In this document: positions 25,419-34,112 of the stretch, piece after piece
How positions within the stretch are numbered: position 1 is the first letter of the stretch
Layout of the letters: each line of letters starts with the position of its first letter
NCBI RefSeq assembly: GCF_003576315.1
Contig: NZ_QWFZ01000003.1
Span: 310,001 to 374,000, forward strand
Length of the DNA: 64,000 bases
DNA from: Henriciella mobilis
GTDB taxonomy: Bacteria; Pseudomonadota; Alphaproteobacteria; Caulobacterales; Hyphomonadaceae
Reading direction: 5' to 3'
Notes under the pieces: generated by a model
What the model was told of the DNA's origin: nothing
The model's database searches: none
The model's input: the letters and a program-made list of their open reading frames with translations, nothing else
Position numbers and translations under genes: made by a program

Positions 25419-26122
25419 TCGCAGGCGCGCTTTGCGCTGTTTCGGCAGCGGGAAGCGCCCTGGCCGCTCCGGATGGCGAGCGGGCCGCGAAGCTGGCGCA
25501 AAGCCTCTGCCCTGTCCTGCAGCCTGGCGATCTTGTCTTCAAGGGGGCCAGCACGGCAATCTGGACGCAGCTTGCTGCGGGCTGGTCTGATGCGACCGAC
25601 CGGCGCTGGGGCCATGTCGGCCTCGTCGTAACTGTCGACACGCAGGGCGAAGGCCGGCCGGACGCCAGCCCAGACGCCGGAGGCTGTGATGCGGGCATCG
25701 TTCACGCCGATACCGGCACGGGCAATCCCGGACAGCCCCCGGGGCCCGGTGAAGAGATCGGCGCCGTCCGGGATGTCCCGCTCGAGGCCTTTCTCGGCGA
25801 TGTCGACCATGTCGGCGTCTTCCGCCTGGCGCTCGACGCTGACCAGCGCGCGCGGATGCTTGCCTGGGCCCGAGGTGAAGCCGAGCGCCGCACCCCCTTC
25901 GACCGGGGCTACAATCTCGACAGCGAGAACAATCTCTACTGTACCGAGCTTATCTGGCGCGCCATGTCGAAAGGCCTCGGCGCCGATGCGGTCCCGCAGA
26001 AGAGCCATCGGATGGGCCGCACCTATATCGCCCTGTCGGACCTGTCCCGCCATCCGCTGGCAGAGGAGCTTGTTGACCTCGACGTGTCCGACTGCCCGCC
26101 CGGCAGCAACTGCGAACAATAG
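25400..26122 (+). CDS. YiiX/YebB-like NlpC/P60-type (permuted papain fold) amidase, exported
   Basis: 240 residues starting from GTG 25400, 19 bp inside the upstream lipoprotein gene, so probably translationally coupled. A signal peptide (MLLKVLIAGALCAVSAAGSALA) leads to the domain: LQPGDLVFKGA, DRRWGHVGLVV with histidine 72, and YCTELIWRAM with cysteine 181. This His-before-Cys order is that of the circularly permuted NlpC/P60 clan (YiiX, LRAT-like), whose members cut amide or ester bonds of peptidoglycan or lipids. A Pro/Gly-rich loop (GNPGQPPGPGEE) interrupts the middle. Substrate unknown. Confidence 0.8.
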   Translation: MLLKVLIAGALCAVSAAGSALAAPDGERAAKLAQSLCPVLQPGDLVFKGASTAIWTQLAAGWSDATDRRWGHVGLVVTVDTQGEGRPDASPDAGGCDAGIVHADTGTGNPGQPPGPGEEIGAVRDVPLEAFLGDVDHVGVFRLALDADQRARMLAWARGEAERRTPFDRGYNLDSENNLYCTELIWRAMSKGLGADAVPQKSHRMGRTYIALSDLSRHPLAEELVDLDVSDCPPGSNCEQ

Positions 26123-26188
26123 TGAGACGCGCAAGCGGGTAGACCCCTCGCAAAATCGGTGGCAAATCTTCTCTTCAGAGGGGAAGAA

Positions 26189-28450
26189 ATGCCAAAAAAC
26201 AGAATAAGAACTGCCCTTAAGTCTTCTGTCCGCATGAGCCGCCTGGCCGCCATTCCACTGGCCGCCGCGTACGTTTTCGCCGCGCCAACGCAGGCGCCAG
26301 CACGCGCACAAACTGCTTCGCAGGCCAGCTATTCGGTCGACGCTGAAGTGGCTGCGGCCCTCTACAACGCGTCGGCGACACAGGCCGCAATGGAGCGCCA
26401 GTACAGCAAGCAACTGTTCGAAGCGCGCCAGCAGATCGATGCCCTGCGCAAACAGATCAAGGCCGCACCGTCCGCCGCCGACAATTCCGGACGCGTCGAG
26501 GAACTTGAAAGCGTGGTTGCCGCCAAGCAGCGCGAGATCATCGACCTGCTGGCGCAGCTGGATGAAGCCTATGCCCGCGAAGTCTCGACGCTGGAAGAAG
26601 CCTTCGAGAACATCGCCTCGACGCCGGAAGGGCTCAGGGCGCTCGACATGTTCAACAATGGCGACCAGCTCGCCGCCATCACCGTGCTGGATGAGCTTCG
26701 CGCCGCCAAGGAGCGGGCGCGCCAGGCTGAACTGGACCGGGCCAACGCCATGGACGCGCGGTCCATCGCCTACCTGGCGCTTGAAGCCATCGACAGCGGG
26801 ACCCTCACCACCGCGCAGGTCATCGACCGCTTCGAGGAAGTCACCCGCCTTGATCCGACTCGGTTTCGCGACTGGATGGTGCTGGGTGACCTCTACAAGA
26901 CCGCAGGCGATCTTGGTCAGGCGAGTGCGGCGCTGGATCAGGCCGAAACGCTGGCCTCGGGTCCGGCAGAGCGCGCCGAAGTCCTCGTCGCATCGAGCGA
27001 AGTCGCCATGGACCAGGGCAACCTTTCACGCGCCAAAGCCCTGCTTGCAGGCGCAAGCGATGCCTGGAAGTCGGTGCTTTCGAGCGATCCGGACAGTATT
27101 CCGGCCCTTGATGGCATGGCGGCAATGTCAATGCTGATTGGAGAGCTGAACGAGGACCAGGGCGATCTTCGCGCCGCACGCCGCGCCTATGAAGACGCGG
27201 AAGCCCATGCCGACCGGCTGGTCGCCCTCGAACCCGACAATCCGAATTTTACCTGGCGCGAGTCAAGCGCCGTGGCCTTTCTCGGCTTTGTTGACGGCAA
27301 GGAAGGGAACGAGGCGGGAAAGCGCGAAAAACTCAACCAGGCGCTGGCACTTCGCGAAGCCGTGCTGGAACGCGTGCCGGGCCTGCCGCGGGTGCGGCTC
27401 GGCATCTCTTCGATAAAGGCCACGATGGGTGGGTTCGACGCACTTAGCGATCACCGCGCCCTGCTGACCGAGCTGCTCGAAACCGACCCCGGCAACACCG
27501 AATGGCAACACACGCTGGCCATCACCAACATCCGGCTGGCTGGATGGTATAACCAACAGGTCGACCTGGTCTCCGCGTCCGACCATTTTGAGGAGGCCGT
27601 AGGGCTGCTGGAGGCTCTCGTCGAGACCGAACCCACAAACACAAACTGGCTGCTCGACCTGCAATACGCCCTGACACAGCACGCTGCAGCCTTTGTCGGT
27701 TTCGGCGACTACAAGGGTGGCGAAGCGGCAGAGCGGAAAGCCGAATCCGCCTTGCTGCGCGTGCTTGCCATCGACAGCGGCAATGTTCGCGCCCAGACAC
27801 AGCTGGCATGGTCCCGTATTCGTCTTGCCGGCATGCTGATGGGACAGAAGAAGTATGACGCCGCCAACGCGCTGTTCGACGAATCGATCGCCGAGGCCCG
27901 GGCGCTGCAGGAACGCGAGCAGACCCGGACGGCCCATGCCGAGATGCTCGCTGTCGCCCTGCAAAGCTCTGCTCTGCCGCTGAGACTGACCGGCAGGTCC
28001 GAGGAGGCCGTCGCGCGCTATATAGAGGCCGAACAGATATGGTCGGGCTTCGTCGCCGAGTCGCCGGGCGACGATCAGGCGCTAGAGGATCTCGCCACGT
28101 GCCGGCGTTTTCTCGCCACGCACTATCGCGATGAAAAGCAGTTCGACCAGGCCGAGACCTACGCCCGCAAGAGCCATCTGGCCCTTCAGTCCCTCGCTGA
28201 GCAGGCGCCATCGGATATTGGACGCCAACGCGACGTGCAGAAGTCACACTCGCTGCTTGGGAGCATTGCGCGCGATCGCAAGGATTATGAAACGGCGCTC
28301 GCCGAATACCAAACAGCCTTGTCTATCAACCAGCGTCTCCTGGAGAATGATCTGGGCAACATCGAACTCACCATGGACGCAATGGATATCAAGATGATGG
28401 TGTCGGCAACGGAAACAGACCTGCGGCTTCAGCAGCTCGGTCTGGATTAG
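26189..28450 (+). CDS. exported TPR/coiled-coil protein
   Basis: About 753 residues. ATG 26189 has GAGGGGAAG directly upstream. A long signal sequence (about 45 residues, ending near APARAQTAS) precedes a coiled coil (QYSKQLFEARQQIDALRKQI and VEELESVVAAKQREI-like) and then many tetratricopeptide-like repeats to the end, for example RDWMVLGDLYKTAGDLGQAS, QKKYDAANALFDESIAEARA and DRKDYETALAEYQTALSINQ. No enzymatic domain is visible, so it should be a periplasmic or secreted scaffold. It lies 66 bp after the amidase gene and 27 bp before the anchored Cys-rich protein. Function unknown. Confidence 0.78.
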   Translation: MPKNRIRTALKSSVRMSRLAAIPLAAAYVFAAPTQAPARAQTASQASYSVDAEVAAALYNASATQAAMERQYSKQLFEARQQIDALRKQIKAAPSAADNSGRVEELESVVAAKQREIIDLLAQLDEAYAREVSTLEEAFENIASTPEGLRALDMFNNGDQLAAITVLDELRAAKERARQAELDRANAMDARSIAYLALEAIDSGTLTTAQVIDRFEEVTRLDPTRFRDWMVLGDLYKTAGDLGQASAALDQAETLASGPAERAEVLVASSEVAMDQGNLSRAKALLAGASDAWKSVLSSDPDSIPALDGMAAMSMLIGELNEDQGDLRAARRAYEDAEAHADRLVALEPDNPNFTWRESSAVAFLGFVDGKEGNEAGKREKLNQALALREAVLERVPGLPRVRLGISSIKATMGGFDALSDHRALLTELLETDPGNTEWQHTLAITNIRLAGWYNQQVDLVSASDHFEEAVGLLEALVETEPTNTNWLLDLQYALTQHAAAFVGFGDYKGGEAAERKAESALLRVLAIDSGNVRAQTQLAWSRIRLAGMLMGQKKYDAANALFDESIAEARALQEREQTRTAHAEMLAVALQSSALPLRLTGRSEEAVARYIEAEQIWSGFVAESPGDDQALEDLATCRRFLATHYRDEKQFDQAETYARKSHLALQSLAEQAPSDIGRQRDVQKSHSLLGSIARDRKDYETALAEYQTALSINQRLLENDLGNIELTMDAMDIKMMVSATETDLRLQQLGLD

Positions 28451-28477
28451 AACAGGACTGAGGCAGAAAGGCAGAAC

Positions 28478-29116
28478 ATGAACGAGTCGACTGGAGCACA
28501 GAAGAAGACAAGGCGGGGCCTGATGTTCGGCATCCCCCTCACCCTGATCCTCGGCGGCGGCCTGAGCTTTTTTGCAAACGTGCTGTCGGTTCAGGACTCT
28601 GTCTGCTCACTCGGCTTCGCGCAGCCTGGAATCGCCGATCTCTGCGGGGCCATCGGCGCCGGCGGCAAGCCGACCAAGCGCGAACGCCTGGCCTGGGACG
28701 CCCTCGATACCAATAGCTGCGAAGCCCTGCGCCAGCATATCCAGTCCTTTCCTGGCGGTGTCTTCCGCGACGATGCAGCGGACCTGCTGCAGGCAAGCCG
28801 GACCATCGAGACAGAACGCTGGGAGCCAGTTGAGCGCCGCCTCGCCATATTTGTCGATGGCGGGCCCGATCCGTCGGGCGATGTGGCTTCGGCCAAAAAC
28901 GCGGCGCAGGAGAAGGCGACCCGCAAAGCCGGCCAGATGTGCCGGTCCTTTGCGTCGACGGCCTCCTACAAGCTGGATTCGGCCAGCGCCGACGTGACGG
29001 AGTGGATGTGTGCCGAGCAGGGCGGCGGACAGGTCTGCAGCCTTGAAGGCGAGGCGGTCTGCAGCCTACAGCTGCGCGGCATTGTCGAGACCGAGACCTG
29101 CGGCAGCAGCAGCTGA
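28478..29116 (+). CDS. membrane-anchored Cys-rich protein of unknown function
   Basis: 212 residues: a short basic cytoplasmic tail (GAQKKTRRG), one helix (LMFGIPLTLILGGGLSFFANVL) and a periplasmic part with eight cysteines. Residues ~65-100 (RERLAWDALDTNSCEALRQH) resemble the helical W/A-rich repeats found beside bacterial caspase-like and TPR proteins, which I note only as a likeness. The C-terminal part has paired cysteines (MCAEQ, VCSLEGEAVCS, TETCG). It begins 27 bp after the TPR gene and is very likely cotranscribed. Confidence 0.7.
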   Translation: MNESTGAQKKTRRGLMFGIPLTLILGGGLSFFANVLSVQDSVCSLGFAQPGIADLCGAIGAGGKPTKRERLAWDALDTNSCEALRQHIQSFPGGVFRDDAADLLQASRTIETERWEPVERRLAIFVDGGPDPSGDVASAKNAAQEKATRKAGQMCRSFASTASYKLDSASADVTEWMCAEQGGGQVCSLEGEAVCSLQLRGIVETETCGSSS

Positions 29117-29123
29117 GTGCGCC

Positions 29124-29954
29124 TTAGCCTCCGCAATTCTCCGTCGTCGATGTATAGGCCTGGATCGCCTCGAGCTTGCCTGGCCTGAGCACGCTCCAAT
29201 AGGCCGAACCGCCTTTCCACTGGCCGTCCTTGCGGCTGATGACACCATCGCGGGAAACAAGCCGGCTCATGATCGCCACCCCGCAGCGCAAGTTGAGCGC
29301 AGGTTCGTGCAACTTTTCTTCGTCGGCGATGGAAACCGGGCAGCCGCGATAGGCATTCGCGCTTTCCTGTGAGAGCTGCAACAGGCCACGGCTGATGACG
29401 TGGCGCCCGTCACGGGTCAGCGCCCAGTCACAGCTCGGGCAATGAGCGCGCTCATCGAAGGAAACGCTGGGGTCGAAGCCGCTCTCGAAGCGCGCCATGG
29501 CCGACAGGAGGCCGACCCAGAAGGCGCGCCGTCCCGTATCATCGAGCCTCTCATAGGCCGGGCAAAAGGCGTCGATGTCAGACGGCACCGTCTTCAGAAG
29601 CGGGCTGCCGATCGCGTCGATTGAGCCGGCGGCAAGCGCGGTCCACGCATCCGATTGGGGCATGTGCGCCCAGTCGGTTTCGATGCCGGCTTGGGCATCG
29701 GCGACGGGCACAGGTGCATCTGGCACTTCCGGCGCTTCTGGCGTTTCGGTCGCCGATGGAGCTTCCGGCGCTGGAGGCGCCTCGGGAGCGGCAGGGGTCT
29801 CCGGCACAGGCGGGACTTCAGGAGTCCCGGTCGTCACCGGCGAGCCCGCTGTCTCGACCGGCGGGGTCGGCGTGTCCACCACTGTCGGCGCTTCGTTCGT
29901 TTCACACGCTACGAGAATTGCCAGCATCGCGCTTGGCAGGACCAGTCTCTTCAC
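29124..29954 (-). CDS. SLT/lysozyme-fold lipoprotein (putative lytic transglycosylase)
   Basis: 276 residues. Lipobox LVAC (Cys17) is followed by a ~75-residue Pro/Ala/Glu/Thr linker (repeats such as PEAPPAPEAP) that should span the periplasm. The folded part has SAMARFESGFDPSVSF with glutamate 157 in the catalytic place, then SRGLLQLSQESANAYRGCP and LNLRCGVAIMSRLV, the three landmarks of SLT-type transglycosylases. Several cysteines are probably disulphide-bonded. It would cleave peptidoglycan glycan strands from the membrane face. It converges on the exported-protein cassette. Confidence 0.75.
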   Translation of the reverse strand: MKRLVLPSAMLAILVACETNEAPTVVDTPTPPVETAGSPVTTGTPEVPPVPETPAAPEAPPAPEAPSATETPEAPEVPDAPVPVADAQAGIETDWAHMPQSDAWTALAAGSIDAIGSPLLKTVPSDIDAFCPAYERLDDTGRRAFWVGLLSAMARFESGFDPSVSFDERAHCPSCDWALTRDGRHVISRGLLQLSQESANAYRGCPVSIADEEKLHEPALNLRCGVAIMSRLVSRDGVISRKDGQWKGGSAYWSVLRPGKLEAIQAYTSTTENCGG

Positions 29955-30058
29955 TCCACCCTCCCTTGTCCTTCAGGGTCGGCACCTTAGGGGCGGAACA
30001 GGGCGCGGCAACTGAATTCGCAGGACGCGCAGCAAGCATCTTGCGCGGCAGACCACTT

Positions 30059-30075
30059 GTGTTATCTCATAACAC
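30059..30075. promoter_or_regulatory. Zur-like operator
   Basis: GTGTTAT-CTC-ATAACAC, a 17-bp palindrome with perfect 7-bp arms, ending 1 bp before the start codon of the small His-rich protein. TGTTAT/ATAACA half-sites are typical of alphaproteobacterial Zur boxes, and the downstream receptor looks zinc-specific. Confidence 0.7.
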
Positions 30076-30076
30076 T

Positions 30077-30382
30077 ATGCATGGGCTGACCGCTTCCCTG
30101 ACCGTGAAGGTGATCTTCACTGCCTTGTTCCTCTGGGTTCAGGGGGCCGCCCTTTATGATGCGGCCGCGCATGGAGAGCAGCCGCACGACCACTATGGTG
30201 TCTCCTGCGAGCTGACCTCGGCCGTCCACGCCGAAGTTGCTCCCCTGCCGCTGGCGCCGCCCCTGCCGAAGCCGCCCCGTGCAATCCTTGCTGCCGAGCA
30301 GCCGACCCGCGACTTCCGCCCATGGTCGCAGCCGCCTGGCCGCGCCCCGCCGCCGCGAAGTCCACCTGCCCTTCATCAATAG
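30077..30382 (+). CDS. small exported His/Pro-rich protein ahead of the zinc receptor
   Basis: 101 residues from ATG 30077. One hydrophobic segment (LTASLTVKVIFTALFLWVQG) acts as signal or anchor, followed by a His-containing stretch (DAAAHGEQPHDHYGVSC) that could bind a metal, and a Pro-rich tail (PLAPPLPKPPRAIL, PPGRAPPPRSPPALHQ). The start codon directly abuts the Zur-like palindrome, and the ZnuD-like receptor starts 70 bp after its stop. I infer a small zinc-handling or accessory protein. No ribosome site is obvious, so the exact start is uncertain. Confidence 0.6.
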   Translation: MHGLTASLTVKVIFTALFLWVQGAALYDAAAHGEQPHDHYGVSCELTSAVHAEVAPLPLAPPLPKPPRAILAAEQPTRDFRPWSQPPGRAPPPRSPPALHQ

Positions 30383-30452
30383 AGACTGACCGCTGCCCGC
30401 GCTGCCATGAGGCGCCGGGCGCCATCCCTGTTGACTGAAGGATTTTCCTCCC

Positions 30453-32615
30453 ATGCTTTCCAGTTCCATCCGCCGCACGCTTGCGGCCACCCTGATTGCG
30501 GGCACCAGCTCGTTCGCCCTCGCCCATGCACAAACCACTGACAAGGGCGGCGAAGACGAGCCCGAAACCCTGTCCACCGTCATCGTCACCGGTGTCGGCC
30601 CGCAGCGCGAAACCGACGAGATGATCGGCAATGCCAGCGCCGTCACGCGCGATGATATCGTGCAGTCCCTGTCTGCCTCGCTCGGCAATTCTCTGGACAA
30701 CCAGCCCGGCGTTTCAACCACGCATTTCGGACAGGCTGCCAGCCGCCCCGTGCTGCGCGGGCTCGGCGCCGAGCGCGTCCTGGTGCTGACCAATGGCATC
30801 GGCGTCATAGACGCGTCCGCCGCCTCGCCCGACCACCAGGTCGCTGGCGACGGTATCGATGCTGACAAGATCGAGATTCTCCGCGGCCCCGCGGCGCTGG
30901 CCTATGGCGGACAAGCCATTGGCGGCGTCGTCAATGTGATTGACGGGCTGATCGTCGAGGACCTGCCGGACGAGCCGGTCTCCGGCGAAGCCTATGGCGC
31001 GGTCAATGGCGTGAACGATGGCGAGGAGGGTGCGCTCAAGACCCGCTTTGCCACCGGTCCGTTTGTGCTCACCCTGTCGGCGTCCGCCCGCGACTTCGGC
31101 GACTATGACATTCCTGGCTTTGCCGAATCCGCGCGGCTCATGGCCTCTGAAGAACATGAGCACGAAGGAGAAGAGACCCACGAAGGCGAGGAAGAGCACG
31201 AGGAAAGCCGCGGCACGGTGGAGAATTCCTTCGTGGAGACAAACTCGCTGGCAGCTGGTCTTTCATGGGTCGGCGATAAAGCCTTTGCGGGGATTGCCGT
31301 GCGGCGCCAGGAATCGACCTACGGCCTGCCCGGTCACGCTCATGGGGACGGGCATGATGAAGGCGAAGCGGCAGACCCCGCCGAGGAAGATCACGAGGCG
31401 CATGGTGAGGAGCTGCCCTTCATCGACCTCGAACAGACGCGCATCGACCTTCGCGCCGGTGCGGACCTCTCTGCAGGGCCGTTCACCCGCATCGCAGGCA
31501 ACATGTCCTTCGCCGATTACGACCACACAGAATTCGAAGCGCCCGGCGAACCGGGCACACGCTATGAAAGCGATGGCGCGGAGGCCCGGATCGAACTCGG
31601 CACGGCATTTGGCGAGCTTGAGGGCGCGATTGGTCTCCAGGCGCTGGACAAGACGCTCGACGCCTTCGGTGACGAGGCCTTCATCACACGGACAGACACG
31701 GTCTCCACCGGCCTCTTCGCCTATCAGACCCGGGAGTGGGACAATGGCTTCGGCATCGAGGGCGGACTTCGCTATGACCTCACCGAACTCGACAATGTGA
31801 ACGCGGGCATCAAGTCGTTCGATCTTTTCTCCGGCTCATTCGGCCTGCACCAGCACTGGGAGTCCGGCTGGTTCGTCGGCGGCCAGGTCAGCCTGACCGA
31901 ACGCGCGCCGAACGAGAGCGAGCTTTTCGCCGACGGAGCGCACCTTGCCACCAGCCAGTATGAGGTTGGCGATGCCACGCTCGAAAAGGAGCGCGGGCTC
32001 AACATCGAGGGCACGCTGCGCTGGCGCGGAGACGGCTTCAGCGCCGGAGCGAACCTTTTCTACACCCATTTCGACGGCTTCATCTATCTTGCACCCGGCA
32101 GCGTCATGCATGACGGCGCGCTCGTGGATGAGGTGGACGGCCTGCCGGTCTACCTGTTCTCGCAACAGGATGCGAATTTCACGGGCGGCGAGGTCTATGC
32201 CGACTACGAGCTGAATGACGGACCGGCCGGCGCCGACTGGACGGCACGGGCCAGCGTCGACCTCGTATCCGCCGAGCTGGGTGGCGGCGGCAATGTCCCG
32301 CTCATGCCGCCGGTCACGTTCAATGCGTCCCTGGACGCCGACTGGGGCCTCGTCTCCGCCGGGGCGAGCCTGTCTGTTGCCGGCGATCAGGACGATCCGG
32401 GCGAAGGCGAGCTGCCAACGGACGGCTACACCACGCTCGACCTGCGGACAGCCCTGAACGTCTCGGACTGGGGCATCGGGCGGCCGGGCACGCAGCTCTT
32501 CCTGGACGTGCGCAACGTGACCGATGAGGAGGTGCGTTATGCGACCTCGGTCCTGAAGGACACGGTGCCTGCGCCGGGCCGGAATGTGCGTGCAGGTGTG
32601 CGGCTCGTCTTCTGA
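30453..32615 (+). CDS. TonB-dependent receptor, ZnuD-like (zinc)
   Basis: 720 residues. A signal peptide (ending AHAQ) and plug domain with SRPVLRGLGAERVLVLTNGIG, DASAASPDHQVAGDGID and LRGPAALAYGGQAIGGVVNV match the ZnuD group of zinc receptors. Two His/Glu-rich loops, residues 233-253 (EEHEHEGEETHEGEE) and 294-321 (GHAHGDGHDEGE, EEDHEAHGEE), are the expected metal-catching segments. The barrel closes with RAGVRLVF. It imports zinc across the outer membrane with TonB. The upstream Zur-like operator agrees with zinc repression. Confidence 0.88.
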   Translation: MLSSSIRRTLAATLIAGTSSFALAHAQTTDKGGEDEPETLSTVIVTGVGPQRETDEMIGNASAVTRDDIVQSLSASLGNSLDNQPGVSTTHFGQAASRPVLRGLGAERVLVLTNGIGVIDASAASPDHQVAGDGIDADKIEILRGPAALAYGGQAIGGVVNVIDGLIVEDLPDEPVSGEAYGAVNGVNDGEEGALKTRFATGPFVLTLSASARDFGDYDIPGFAESARLMASEEHEHEGEETHEGEEEHEESRGTVENSFVETNSLAAGLSWVGDKAFAGIAVRRQESTYGLPGHAHGDGHDEGEAADPAEEDHEAHGEELPFIDLEQTRIDLRAGADLSAGPFTRIAGNMSFADYDHTEFEAPGEPGTRYESDGAEARIELGTAFGELEGAIGLQALDKTLDAFGDEAFITRTDTVSTGLFAYQTREWDNGFGIEGGLRYDLTELDNVNAGIKSFDLFSGSFGLHQHWESGWFVGGQVSLTERAPNESELFADGAHLATSQYEVGDATLEKERGLNIEGTLRWRGDGFSAGANLFYTHFDGFIYLAPGSVMHDGALVDEVDGLPVYLFSQQDANFTGGEVYADYELNDGPAGADWTARASVDLVSAELGGGGNVPLMPPVTFNASLDADWGLVSAGASLSVAGDQDDPGEGELPTDGYTTLDLRTALNVSDWGIGRPGTQLFLDVRNVTDEEVRYATSVLKDTVPAPGRNVRAGVRLVF

Positions 32616-32630
32616 CGCGGCGTGGGCTTG

Positions 32631-33056
32631 TCAGTGCGGGCGGCGGTCGTCGCCCCACTCCATGCCCATCGTCTTCTTCATCCAGTCGGCAAAGGTAGCC
32701 GGCTTCTGGAGGTTTTTCGGATCGAGCGTCCCGAAGGCGACCACAGGACCTTCGGCGGTCTCGAGGCGGACGCCCGCTATCTGCTGGTGCGGATTGCCCC
32801 AATTGCCCCAGCTGGTGCGTGGATCGAGGATCAGCATGACCTTTCGGCCGCTTGTGCCGTCTACAGCCTTGTCGAACACAAGGCCGTATACGCGCTCGCG
32901 GCCGAAACCGCCCGAATGCGCCTGGCGCTTGCCATCGAGCAGGACCTCGTCCCAGAGCAGGTTGCGCCGCCATTGCAGGACGTGCATTTCCTCGTCATCG
33001 GTGACGATCTTGATATCGACCTGATGCAGGCTCACACGGACAAGTTCGGCGCGCAT
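32631..33056 (-). CDS. hypothetical protein, 141 aa
   Basis: A soluble-looking protein beginning MRAELVRVSLHQVDIKIVTD with mixed alpha/beta pattern, conserved-looking aromatic patches (VLQWRRNLLWDEVLLDG; SWGNWGNPHQQIAGVRLE) and a charged end (WMKKTMGMEWGDDRRPH). No signal peptide or membrane segment. I recognise no family. It converges on the zinc receptor and diverges from the RDD gene across a 103-bp gap that contains a long inverted repeat. Third-position GC bias in this frame supports it as a gene. Confidence 0.65.
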   Translation of the reverse strand: MRAELVRVSLHQVDIKIVTDDEEMHVLQWRRNLLWDEVLLDGKRQAHSGGFGRERVYGLVFDKAVDGTSGRKVMLILDPRTSWGNWGNPHQQIAGVRLETAEGPVVAFGTLDPKNLQKPATFADWMKKTMGMEWGDDRRPH

Positions 33057-33071
33057 GGGAGGTGTCCTTCG

Positions 33072-33098
33072 ATTATCGTGTTATTGAAAAACGATAAT
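33072..33098. promoter_or_regulatory. inverted repeat in divergent promoter region
   Basis: ATTATCGT (33072-33079) and ACGATAAT (33091-33098), perfect 8-bp arms with an 11-base spacer, in an AT-rich patch 16 bp ahead of the minus-strand hypothetical gene. It looks like a repressor operator; the regulator is unknown. Confidence 0.5.
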
Positions 33099-33159
33099 TC
33101 GAGCGCCGTCAGCCGTCAAGCGCTTTGCGAACCAGCCGCCATTTGAATAGAACCTTTCG

Positions 33160-33708
33160 ATGACAGCTCTCATGCCGGCTCCCGCCAGCAAGCGAATTGC
33201 CGCGTTCGCCGCCGATTACGTCGTCCTGGCGGCCTATATCGCCGTGCTGACAGCTTCAAGTTTCCTGTTCGGCATCGGCCAGTTTCTCTCCGCCGGCACG
33301 CTGACCGGCAAGATGACCAGCCATGCGATGGCCTTCCTCAGCCTGACCCTGCCGGTCGTGCTTTATTTCACCATCACGGAAAGCGGCGGCCGGGCCGCCA
33401 GCCTCGGCAAGCGTCTCATGGGCCTTCGCGTCCTCGGTCCGGACGGCAAGCCGCCTGCCTTCCCGCGCGCCCTGTTGCGCAATGCGATCAAGTTCGCCCC
33501 TTGGGAACTGGCCCATGCCGCGATCTGGCACACGCCCGGCCAGCCCTTCATCGACCCTATGGCTCCGGCCAACCTCGCTGTCTGCATCATTTCAATTCTG
33601 CTTGTGACCGCCTGGGTGGCCAGCCTAGCCATGTCGGATGGCCGCACGCCCTATGACCGGCTGAGCCAGACACGGGTCGTGAAAAGCGACATGGAACATG
33701 CCGTCTGA
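33160..33708 (+). CDS. RDD family membrane protein
   Basis: 182 residues with three or four helices and the RDD pattern: SKRIAAFAADYVVLAAYIAV (the R...AD version of the R-D-D motif), then GGRAASLGKRLMGLRVLGPDGKPPAFPRALLRN. RDD proteins are small inner-membrane proteins, some of them cation antiporters, but most lack an assigned job. ATG 33172 is an alternative start. It converges on the VOC gene. Confidence 0.85.
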   Translation: MTALMPAPASKRIAAFAADYVVLAAYIAVLTASSFLFGIGQFLSAGTLTGKMTSHAMAFLSLTLPVVLYFTITESGGRAASLGKRLMGLRVLGPDGKPPAFPRALLRNAIKFAPWELAHAAIWHTPGQPFIDPMAPANLAVCIISILLVTAWVASLAMSDGRTPYDRLSQTRVVKSDMEHAV

Positions 33709-33734
33709 CCGAGGCCTGGCATCGCCAGCGCGGC

Positions 33735-34112
33735 TTAGCCACGCTGGGAGACCGAAAGGACATTGCCGTCCGGGTCCTTGAACCAGAGGATCCGGACCGG
33801 TGCGCCAGGGACCTTCCAGATACCCCTCTCATCCTGATCCATGCCGTCAAAGAGAACGGGCTCAACACCCCTGGATGCCAGCCCAGCCTGCGCGGCGGCG
33901 ATATCCGTGACCTGCCAGTCCAGCACCGTGAAGGGCTGAGGGGTGAAGGCTGGCACCTTCGAGATGCGCAGTTCGGCGCCAGCCAGCTGGAAGACCAAGG
34001 CAAAATCATCCTCGGACACAAGCTTCAGCCCGAGTGTCTCGCCATAGAAACGCCGACTGGCATCGGCATCGGTCGTCGCCAGAAAAATGGAAAAGGGTGC
34101 AGATTGCATCAT
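33735..34112 (-). CDS. VOC superfamily (glyoxalase-fold) protein
   Basis: 125 residues of paired beta-alpha-beta-beta-beta modules: APFSIFLATTDADASRRFYGETLGLKLVSEDDFALVF, then QPFTVLDWQVTDIAAAQAGLASRGV and WFKDPDGNVLSVSQRG. Such small VOC proteins include glyoxalase I, fosfomycin-resistance and dioxygenase relatives, and the specific reaction cannot be told. GGGGG lies just upstream of two adjacent ATGs (34112 and 34109). It follows the folE terminator and is a separate unit. Confidence 0.85.
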   Translation of the reverse strand: MMQSAPFSIFLATTDADASRRFYGETLGLKLVSEDDFALVFQLAGAELRISKVPAFTPQPFTVLDWQVTDIAAAQAGLASRGVEPVLFDGMDQDERGIWKVPGAPVRILWFKDPDGNVLSVSQRG

